Positions 1-6,516 of a stretch of 22,879 bases of DNA are shown piece after piece (the first letter of the stretch is position 1; each line of letters starts with the position of its first letter). A program made the translations under genes and the position numbers. The DNA is from a virus. The DNA lies in the IMG/VR virus record IMGVR_UViG_3300022752_000412, positions 1 through 22,879 of that record. The stretch is one strand, 5' to 3'. The notes under the pieces were generated by a model. The model saw only the letters and a program-made list of their open reading frames with translations. It was not told the DNA's origin and ran no database searches.

Positions 1-2
1 TA

Positions 3-884
3 CTTGCTTCTGGTTATTCTTTTGGCAAAACTCCTGATTATATGGAAAGCTTTTTTTTAAATGATGCCAAACGTGTATTTACTATCAGGACAGCGGCAGA
101 CGTAGCTTCTGGTAGCCATAACGCAAGCGAGGATTCAAATAGACCTAATGTAGTACAGAAATTAGGATTGATTGCCACTGACGACCCTTTCTATAAATCT
201 GCTTATGAAGATTCAAACTATGGGCATAACATACTCCAGCAAGTTCTTGTAGATAATTTCGGCAGCAATACGCTTGCAAACTTAAAGACTCCTGTTGTTA
301 TTCCTGCTTATGAGGAAGACATGAAAAGATATGTTGTTTTTTCCAATTTCAATGACCCAGCATATTTTATTGGAAATAATGAAAGTATAGTTAATGTTTG
401 TAGAGCTTCAAGTGCTGCACCTGTTTATCTTCCTGCTCATAATTTCAACGGACATTTTTATAGCGATGGAGGAGTATATGCTAATGATGCAATACTAGCA
501 GCAATTAATGTAGGTTTGAGTAGCAAACCTCAGGCTACTAGAATTGTTATAGTTGATGTTGGAACTGGAATAGGAAATATGAGTTTTGACGGCAGCGGTA
601 CTGAGACTGGTATATCTCACGCAGCAGTTAGATTATTTGGAATTATGAACGTTGCTATGACAGGTAGCGAAGAATGGAGTAGGTATTATTTAGATTATTT
701 AAGTAATAGGCTTGCTCGTGATGTTTATTACTATAAATTCCAACCTAAATTTCCAGAAGATTTCCCTAATGAGCTTGATAATAGCACGCCTGCTTGGTTT
801 AGCCAACTTGCTAATTTAATTGATACTCACTATTCAAACGAAAGTGATAAAATCTCAAGCATATTAGCTAGGCTATTAGCATGA
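3..884 (+). CDS. Patatin-like phospholipase, 5' end missing
   Basis: This is the C-terminal part of a patatin-family lipid acyl hydrolase, which cleaves acyl chains from phospholipids with a Ser-Asp dyad. The block SSAAPVYLPAH followed by HFYSDGGVYAND is the family's hallmark second half, with the catalytic Asp in the DGG motif (about position 465). The GxSxG serine motif is not present. The reading frame stays open upstream of the first ATG (42) to the window edge, reading LASGYSFGKTPDY, so that ATG is internal and the real start lies outside. Its stop overlaps the next gene's start (ATGA at 881-884), so it is probably translationally coupled to the first fibre gene. The placement suggests a virion-associated or host-envelope enzyme. 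Family call is firm; role is inference. Confidence 0.85.
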   Translation, partial: LASGYSFGKTPDYMESFFLNDAKRVFTIRTAADVASGSHNASEDSNRPNVVQKLGLIATDDPFYKSAYEDSNYGHNILQQVLVDNFGSNTLANLKTPVVIPAYEEDMKRYVVFSNFNDPAYFIGNNESIVNVCRASSAAPVYLPAHNFNGHFYSDGGVYANDAILAAINVGLSSKPQATRIVIVDVGTGIGNMSFDGSGTETGISHAAVRLFGIMNVAMTGSEEWSRYYLDYLSNRLARDVYYYKFQPKFPEDFPNELDNSTPAWFSQLANLIDTHYSNESDKISSILARLLA

Positions 885-2836
885 AGTATGATCGTTTATA
901 TAATTTTATCTCGCCTGTAACTGGTAAATTACCGATAGATAGAAATTATATATTACTTGGAGATAAAGAAGGACGATCTTTTGCTTCTCCAATTCTAATT
1001 GACGTACGCCAAGATATAATAGATTTAAAAAGAAAAATAGGGAATTTTGAAGAATTAAAAAAACTAGACCATAACCGAATATGGATAGGTGATTATGATA
1101 ATGAACCTGTAGCACAACTTAATATTGGAGTTATTAATTTACCTGTACTTGGGGCAGCTAACTTTCCTTTACCTGTTTTTAATTTAAACGTACCAATACC
1201 AAATCCAACTTTTAATCCTTTATCTGGTTTTGATTGGTTAATGTCGGGTCCTTGGCTTCCTCAAGTATTTTCTGGAAATCCTAATACTTTAAATACCTCC
1301 TCGGAAACTGTTATTTCAAGTTCTTTAGCAATGACACAAATAAGAGCTGCAAAAAATTATAAGTTATTTGATAACTCAAATTTTATAGTAGGTTGTTCAA
1401 CTGTAACATTTGATTGGGATAATCCAGCTTATTCGTTAACGTCTATTAGTCCTCAATTACAAGCAATATTGGCATTATATAATTTAGGAACAACTTATAC
1501 CTTTACTAAGGCACAGTCTCTTGGAAATTTACAGACAGGCCTTTTGAAAAATACAGTTAATAATGCTACTGGTACTTTATCAACTGCTATCAGCGGAAAG
1601 GATTATGTAGATATAGCTGCTCCACTACAAGAAAACATGCAAATTGCTCTTATTAGACCAGAGTTAATACAAGAGGGACAAGATGTTGCAAAATTACTCT
1701 CAAGAGTAGAAAGATTGCCTGCTGCTAACATGCCTAATTTAACTACTGGCAAATATTGGAAAGGAGGAGCAAATAATATTCCTATTGAGGTTGATATTCC
1801 GACTTATGCTCCAAAAGATGCTAAATACGTTCTTAATGTTTCTAATGATAATTTACCTAATGCGCAGAATTTATCTGCACTTGGTGCAGGTATTCTTAAG
1901 ATAGCAAATTTTGCAAATGGAATAATTAGTATAGCATCTGGAGGTAAAAATCCTTTAAATGATGATTATGTAAGACCCGCTGATCTTGATGAAGAAATCA
2001 CTTCAAGAATTGAAGCTGATACAGCTATAGAGGGAACTATAGCTGCTTTAGAAGCGGAAATACAAGCAGAAATTGCTGCTTTAGCAGGTTTTGCGACATT
2101 TAGTGCATTAACACAATTGTTAGTAGATGTAGGATTGGTAGCTGGTGGTACTGAATATGGAAAATACATAAGAGGGCAAACCTTAAATATTAGTAATACT
2201 TGGAAATCTACCGATATTAATGATGAAGCACATAATGCGGTAGGTAATCTTAAAATTCGTTATCCATCGGGATATAGTTCAGATGATCGTGGGCATGGTA
2301 CATTATGGTTTGATTCTCATGGGAGAGATGGTAACCATGCGGCAGAACCTGGACTACGTATTTTTTCTTGGGATAGTGGAGCTGATAGCTTGGGTTTTGA
2401 TGCTCCTATAGCCCCAGTTCATTTTGGAATATTTGGTTATCAAAATAAGTATAATATTTCACCAATTCCTAATCCTACTCCTGTATATAAAGGTTTTATA
2501 TTTAGATCAGAATTTCATAACGAGTCTAGTAGTGATGATTATTACAGGTTTCCTAAGAATTTTGGTCTTTATGATGTAAAAAAAACCATAAGTACATTTT
2601 TTACTCAAAGATGGGGTTGGGATTATAGAGATGCAATATTTGAGTACGATTACAATAATTTTACATTTTATAAAAAAGTAGTTTCTAAAGAATATACTAA
2701 ATTTGAAAAAGAAGTAGATTTTGAAAAAAATGTTAGATTTTTGGGTACCGGAGCAGTAAAAATTCCAGTAGGTAGTAATATACAAAGACCTAGTATTGCA
2801 GAGATAGGTATGATAAGATACAATACGGAAATTTAG
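881..2836 (+). CDS. Phage tail fibre / appendage protein 1
   Basis: A 651-residue predicted fibre protein. Residues about 1-110 (MKYDRLYNFISPVTGKLP onward) look like a distinct N-terminal virion-attachment domain. A Pro/Asn-rich stretch follows, then the segment LGNLQTGLLKNTV with a nearby SGKDYVDI, a pattern common in tail fibres. There is an Ala/Glu-rich helical segment near 370-400 (EIQAEIAALAGF), and a C-terminal domain that ends IPVGSNIQRP...GMIRYNTEI. That ending is the first half of a motif that in many phage fibres continues as a DGTNW-type sequence, but here the protein stops. It begins inside the stop of the patatin gene, so the two are probably co-expressed. No enzymatic motif is seen. 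The receptor is unknown. Confidence 0.7.
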   Translation: MKYDRLYNFISPVTGKLPIDRNYILLGDKEGRSFASPILIDVRQDIIDLKRKIGNFEELKKLDHNRIWIGDYDNEPVAQLNIGVINLPVLGAANFPLPVFNLNVPIPNPTFNPLSGFDWLMSGPWLPQVFSGNPNTLNTSSETVISSSLAMTQIRAAKNYKLFDNSNFIVGCSTVTFDWDNPAYSLTSISPQLQAILALYNLGTTYTFTKAQSLGNLQTGLLKNTVNNATGTLSTAISGKDYVDIAAPLQENMQIALIRPELIQEGQDVAKLLSRVERLPAANMPNLTTGKYWKGGANNIPIEVDIPTYAPKDAKYVLNVSNDNLPNAQNLSALGAGILKIANFANGIISIASGGKNPLNDDYVRPADLDEEITSRIEADTAIEGTIAALEAEIQAEIAALAGFATFSALTQLLVDVGLVAGGTEYGKYIRGQTLNISNTWKSTDINDEAHNAVGNLKIRYPSGYSSDDRGHGTLWFDSHGRDGNHAAEPGLRIFSWDSGADSLGFDAPIAPVHFGIFGYQNKYNISPIPNPTPVYKGFIFRSEFHNESSSDDYYRFPKNFGLYDVKKTISTFFTQRWGWDYRDAIFEYDYNNFTFYKKVVSKEYTKFEKEVDFEKNVRFLGTGAVKIPVGSNIQRPSIAEIGMIRYNTEI

Positions 2837-2862
2837 TTAACTTTTAAAATTTAATAATATAT

Positions 2863-3966
2863 ATGGCAAATTTTACTTTACCTGTTGGTAAACAGGAATT
2901 TCATGACGGAACAAATTGGTTTGCACTTGCTTCTGAAAATTGGGTTTTAAACACTTTGTCACAAGTAACTCCATGTAGAGTTGCAACAAGCACTCCTATT
3001 AATCAGGTAACTTATGCAAATGGTACTAATGGAGTAGGTGCTACTTTGACTAATGCCTCTTCTATAAACGCTCCTCTAGGATTAGAGGGGATAAATTTAT
3101 CATTAAACGATAGAGTTTTAGTAAAAGATCAGCCAGCTGCCTTACAAAACGGAATATATACAGTAACTACAGTAGGTACTGCTACAGTACCTTGGGTATT
3201 AACAAGAGCTACCGACTTTGATTCCCCGTCTCAAATGACAAAAGGTAAAATCATTTCTGTTATAGATAGTTCTCCATTTATAAATAATAATAGTTTATGG
3301 GTTTTATCTGTTGATGTTAGTGCAGTAGGTACTTCACCTCTTTCTTTCTTTTTAGTAAACGATAATTCTTTTGTCTCGGCGGTACTTAATCCTTGTTATG
3401 CGGCTAGTACGCAAAATCTTGTTGCTACTTATGCAAATGGCAGTAGTGGGGTCGGAGCTACTTTGACTTATAGCGGTTCTACTCAAGAGCAATACTATTT
3501 TCAAGTAGACGGTCAGAATATGACAAACGGCACAAGAGTTTTAATTAAAGATCAAACAATTAAATCTCAAAATGGCGTATATGTATTAACTGAAAGAGGT
3601 TCAACTACAGTGCCTTGGGTATTAACAAGAGCTACCGAATACGATACTAGTAGCGAAATGTCTAAAGGACAATTGATACCGGTTTTAAAAGGTAATACAT
3701 TATCGCAAACAATGTGGGTAAATTCCGAAGCTGTTTCTACAGTCGGTACTACAGATATTGTTTTTAATCAATTTAAAGGTTCAAATTCTTCTACAGGTAC
3801 GGAAAATCAAATAACTGTTAATACAATAAATGGTAATACAACAATCGGTTTAGCAACTAATCCCGTAATACCCGGTAATGGTTCAATCACTATACCTAAA
3901 GGAACAACTGCACAAAGACCTACATCCCCGTTAGCAGGAATGATTAGATTAAATACAAGTTTATAA
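2863..3966 (+). CDS. Tail fibre protein 2 with tandem internal repeat
   Basis: A 367-residue structural protein. It starts MANFTLPVGKQEFHDGTNW, which resembles the second half of the fibre motif whose first half ends the preceding protein. It then carries two tandem copies of a domain of about 125 residues (about 49-176 and 187-316). Each copy runs from TYANG..GVGATLT through RVL[VI]KDQ and QNG[IV]Y to VPWVLTRAT, a module recurrent in phage tail fibres. A short C-terminal part ends IPKGTTAQRP...GMIRLNTSL. No clear Shine-Dalgarno sequence lies before the ATG, as for several genes in this block. Likely a segment of a multi-protein fibre; binding target unknown. Confidence 0.7.
   Translation: MANFTLPVGKQEFHDGTNWFALASENWVLNTLSQVTPCRVATSTPINQVTYANGTNGVGATLTNASSINAPLGLEGINLSLNDRVLVKDQPAALQNGIYTVTTVGTATVPWVLTRATDFDSPSQMTKGKIISVIDSSPFINNNSLWVLSVDVSAVGTSPLSFFLVNDNSFVSAVLNPCYAASTQNLVATYANGSSGVGATLTYSGSTQEQYYFQVDGQNMTNGTRVLIKDQTIKSQNGVYVLTERGSTTVPWVLTRATEYDTSSEMSKGQLIPVLKGNTLSQTMWVNSEAVSTVGTTDIVFNQFKGSNSSTGTENQITVNTINGNTTIGLATNPVIPGNGSITIPKGTTAQRPTSPLAGMIRLNTSL
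3007..3775 (+). repeat. Tandem domain duplication inside fibre gene 2
   Basis: Two copies of one protein module are recognisable at nucleotide level. A 26-base identical stretch coding for PWVLTRAT occurs at 3190-3215 and again at 3613-3638, 423 bases (141 codons) apart. The TYANG segments at the front of each copy also match closely. Other parts have diverged, so the duplication is not very recent, or it has been partly homogenised. Confidence 0.75.
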
Positions 3967-3995
3967 ACTGTATATAGTATTATTATAAATTTTAC

Positions 3996-5591
3996 ATGGC
4001 ATCATTAGAACTTTTTGATGGATTAAATTGGGTAGTTATCGGTAGTAATAGCTCTGGAGGAATAAATTTAGTTGGGGATATTATAGGAAATGGTCTTACA
4101 AATCAAGTTACACAAACTATTTTTAATGTAACTAAAGATTTTGATGTTACTAACCATAAAATTGTAAATGTAGCTAACCCAACTCTTCCAACTGATGCTG
4201 TAAATAAAATTTATTGTGACAATTCTAATATAGATTCATCAAGAATTACCGGTTATCCAAGTAATCCATTTTTTGTATTACTTGGTAATGGGCTTTGGGG
4301 ATACCCAAACTATGTTCCTATTTCCAGTTTAGCAGGTTATCCAAATAATGCAGGATTGTTTTTAAGAGGGGATGGTAATTGGGCTACTCCTACTTCTAGT
4401 ATCTCATTACCTTTAAATCTTTATACTAATAGTATTTATGACGGAATAAAATTATTTAGTAATAACGATAATTCATATGCTACCGATTTTTCCGTGATCA
4501 ATGAAAATAAAAATATAGGGGTTCAATTTGGGCTTAATAGTTCCGTTTCAGAAGCTTATGTTTGGGCAAATGACAATACAAGTTTAAAATTTGGCACAAA
4601 CAATATTCTTAGGATGCAGATATATACTAATGGTACTATTGATTGTTTTTCAAATAATTTAAATACAACAGGGACAATTATAGGTCAAAATATTTACAGT
4701 AACAGTGCTATAGACGCACCTAATATTTATGCAAGTAATAGTTTTATAGGTAACAACTGGTCTTCCTACACCTTGCCTTACATTTATATTAATAGCCCTG
4801 TAAATAATTTAACTTTATATAGTGATTTAAAATTAAATGGAAATAGAATTACAGACTCTAATGGATTACATAAAATGTCTTTTGTTGGAGGAACTTTAGA
4901 GGTATCAAGCGGTATAATTACAGGTCGTCATTACTCTTATGGATGGCTAAATAGTTCGGGTGGCACTGGTGCGGCATCTGGTACTAATTATTACAGTATA
5001 GTATGTCAAGATAGAATAGCTGCCTCAGAATTTAATGCTATATCTTCTAAAAAAATAAAAAAAATTATTCCTAACTTAGATATCCAAGATTTAAAGCAAA
5101 AGTTTTTAAATATTAATTTTTGTCAATATAATTATATAGATGAATCAGATGGCAAAGGAAATCATTATGGAGTTATTGCAGAAGACTTAAGTTTAATATT
5201 TCCTCAATTTGTTGATCTAGAAAAAGAAAGATATATCCCAAATTGTATAGATGAACATGGAAGAATGATGAAAATTTGTTTTAAAGGTAAAGAAAAAGAT
5301 ATTTATAAGTTTTCTCATAAACTTGATTTAAATAAAATAGATAAAGAGGCAAAATATATCAGGTTGTTTATTAATGGCTCATTTTATAAAGCATTTATTG
5401 ACAATATAATTACAAAAAAACTTTATGTTTATTTTGAAAATGATGATAAAATGGCAGTAGATAATTATTTCAAAAATAATAAGGTTATTTATGCCTATGG
5501 TACTTATGAAAAGTGTCCTACGGTTGAAAAGAATAAATTATTTGAAATAGGATTAATCTTGTTACAACAAATATTAAAAAAAGTTAATTAA
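3996..5591 (+). CDS. Tail fibre protein 3 with C-terminal S74 intramolecular chaperone
   Basis: A 531-residue fibre protein. It starts MASLELFDGLNWVVIG, like the second half of the GMIRYNT...DGTNW motif. Residues about 45-75 contain DVTNHKIVNVANP...DAVNK.Y, a common fibre N-terminal element. The C-terminal domain begins near residue 350 at SSKKIKK and includes YGVIAEDLSLIFPQFV, typical of the endosialidase-type self-cleaving chaperone (peptidase S74) that trimerises fibres and then removes itself. S350 and K355 align with the known Ser/Lys dyad, so cleavage is expected just before S350. The roughly 180-residue domain is long for the family because of an insert around 430-500, followed by a final amphipathic helix. 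It is the natural distal end of the three-gene fibre set. Confidence 0.8.
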   Translation: MASLELFDGLNWVVIGSNSSGGINLVGDIIGNGLTNQVTQTIFNVTKDFDVTNHKIVNVANPTLPTDAVNKIYCDNSNIDSSRITGYPSNPFFVLLGNGLWGYPNYVPISSLAGYPNNAGLFLRGDGNWATPTSSISLPLNLYTNSIYDGIKLFSNNDNSYATDFSVINENKNIGVQFGLNSSVSEAYVWANDNTSLKFGTNNILRMQIYTNGTIDCFSNNLNTTGTIIGQNIYSNSAIDAPNIYASNSFIGNNWSSYTLPYIYINSPVNNLTLYSDLKLNGNRITDSNGLHKMSFVGGTLEVSSGIITGRHYSYGWLNSSGGTGAASGTNYYSIVCQDRIAASEFNAISSKKIKKIIPNLDIQDLKQKFLNINFCQYNYIDESDGKGNHYGVIAEDLSLIFPQFVDLEKERYIPNCIDEHGRMMKICFKGKEKDIYKFSHKLDLNKIDKEAKYIRLFINGSFYKAFIDNIITKKLYVYFENDDKMAVDNYFKNNKVIYAYGTYEKCPTVEKNKLFEIGLILLQQILKKVN

Positions 5592-5595
5592 TATT

Positions 5596-5868
5596 ATGAG
5601 TAAAACTAATATAACAACAATTGAACCTACACCTCCACAAATAAAACCTATTAATGCAGAAGCGCTAAATTATCTTAGTTGGTTTATGGCAGATGCTAAT
5701 AATTTAAGGCACTGGTCATCTCAATTATTTAACAACAATGTTGATACAAGTAATCCATATATGCTTGAATTAAAAGAATCAGCTTTGAAAACGATAACAG
5801 AATTAGAAGACGATATAATCAAAATTAAAGATTTTTTAGCGACTTATGTTCCATCAAATAATAATTGA
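5596..5868 (+). CDS. Small unknown protein downstream of the fibre
   Basis: A 90-residue protein I do not recognise. It has a Pro-rich N-terminus (EPTPPQIKP), a Trp-containing middle segment (LSWFMADANNLRHW) and a likely helical, acidic second half (LKESALKTITELEDDIIKIKDFL). No membrane segment or signal peptide is seen. It begins 4 bases after the S74 fibre gene, so it is probably translated from the same message. Small genes at this place often encode fibre assembly helpers or chaperones, but nothing in the sequence proves that here. Confidence 0.6.
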   Translation: MSKTNITTIEPTPPQIKPINAEALNYLSWFMADANNLRHWSSQLFNNNVDTSNPYMLELKESALKTITELEDDIIKIKDFLATYVPSNNN

Positions 5869-5923
5869 TTAAAAAAATAATTAATTTATAATAACTTTTA
5901 AAATTAACCTTACGAGTAAATTT

Positions 5924-6115
5924 ATGAATGAAAATCAAAATCCAGTAGAGATTATCCAGATTCTTCCTAAATATGTTCAAGCTTTATATAGTGATGGTGT
6001 GCTTTATTTCTCGGGAGAGGCAACCATAGCAACAGAAAGCAGAAAAGCTATTCTTTTAAATGATATTAATCTTATCAAAGAGCAAATTGCCAATTTAGAA
6101 AAAATAATAGGTTAA
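5924..6115 (+). CDS. Small unknown protein
   Basis: A 63-residue protein of unknown function. The N-terminal half may form strands (IIQILPKYVQALYSDGVLYFSG). The C-terminal half looks like a coiled-coil helix (LLNDINLIKEQIANLEKIIG). It is the last gene before the regulatory gap that precedes the replication block, and it is preceded by a 55-base AT-rich gap without a visible ribosome binding site. It could be a further fibre-associated protein, but I see no recognisable family motif. Confidence 0.5.
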   Translation: MNENQNPVEIIQILPKYVQALYSDGVLYFSGEATIATESRKAILLNDINLIKEQIANLEKIIG

Positions 6116-6151
6116 TAAAAATCAATATATAAATATTTTTTAAATTTATTA

Positions 6152-6191
6152 TTTACAATATCATAAGAATTTTATAAAAACTATTTATAGT
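6152..6191 (+). promoter_or_regulatory. Candidate promoter and operator before the RHH gene
   Basis: The gap 6116-6210 contains TTTACA (6152-6157) and TATAAA (6173-6178), separated by 15 bases, which is slightly short for a sigma-70 promoter. Just downstream is the perfect inverted repeat ACTAT-TT-ATAGT (6180-6191), flanked by two copies of AATTTTATAA. A symmetrical site immediately in front of a ribbon-helix-helix gene could be its own operator. In DNA this AT-rich such matches arise easily, so this is a weak call. Confidence 0.3.
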
Positions 6192-6210
6192 AATTTTATA
6201 AGTAGTTTAT

Positions 6211-6375
6211 ATGAAACACATAAATTTCCTACTTGATGATAAAACAGTTGAAATTATAGATAAAGACGCTAAAAAAAATCAACGGAGTAGGACATCGCAG
6301 ATTGTTTTTATAATTAAACAGTTTTATTCAACGTTACCTAAGAATAATAAAAACAAAAATAAAAATGAAGTGTAA
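6211..6375 (+). CDS. Ribbon-helix-helix (Arc/CopG-like) mini-repressor
   Basis: A 54-residue frame. The layout is that of a ribbon-helix-helix DNA-binding protein: a short strand (HINFLLDD, residues 3-10), helix A (KTVEIIDKDAKK), the turn QRSRTSQ with the Arg-Ser-x-Thr type start of helix B, helix B (IVFIIKQFYSTL), and a Lys/Asn-rich tail. Such proteins bind DNA as dimers through the paired N-terminal strands. It sits directly upstream of the replication block and just downstream of an inverted repeat, so autoregulation or control of early genes is plausible. The call rests on pattern only. The next mini-gene starts inside its 3' end. Confidence 0.6.
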   Translation: MKHINFLLDDKTVEIIDKDAKKNQRSRTSQIVFIIKQFYSTLPKNNKNKNKNEV

Positions 6376-6490
6376 TACAAAAACAAGGTTATTTGTTGTA
6401 GCTATAGTATGTATTTATGTTCTAGGCGTTTTTCTTGTTAAAGATAAAATGTCTGTTGATTCTATTTTGTATTTGAAATATCTTCATTAA
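6365..6490 (+). CDS. Single-span membrane mini-protein
   Basis: A 41-residue frame that overlaps the end of the ribbon-helix-helix gene by 11 bases. It has a short basic start (MKCNTKTR), one clear hydrophobic span (LFVVAIVCIYVLGVFLV, residues 9-25) and a short tail. The overlap and the membrane span suggest a real, translationally coupled mini-gene, possibly a small inner-membrane protein acting early in infection. Its stop lies 26 bases before the replication gene. No family recognised. Confidence 0.4.
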   Translation: MKCNTKTRLFVVAIVCIYVLGVFLVKDKMSVDSILYLKYLH

Positions 6491-6516
6491 AATAAATCTT
6501 CAAAAAATTTCATTAT

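Noticed and set aside
42-44. ATG at 42 as the start of the patatin gene
   Set aside because: The frame is open upstream to the window edge, and the family's N-terminal serine motif is missing, so this Met is internal.
1966-2169. Antisense open frames in the fibre block (906-1115, 1966-2169, 2507-2785)
   Set aside because: They lie fully inside strong fibre-coding frames, show no family motif and have no upstream signal; they are by-products of codon composition.
2576-2604. GTAAAAAA...TTTTTTAC inverted repeat as a terminator
   Set aside because: It lies in the middle of fibre gene 1, the stem would be almost all A-T, and it is explained by Lys- and Phe-coding triplets.
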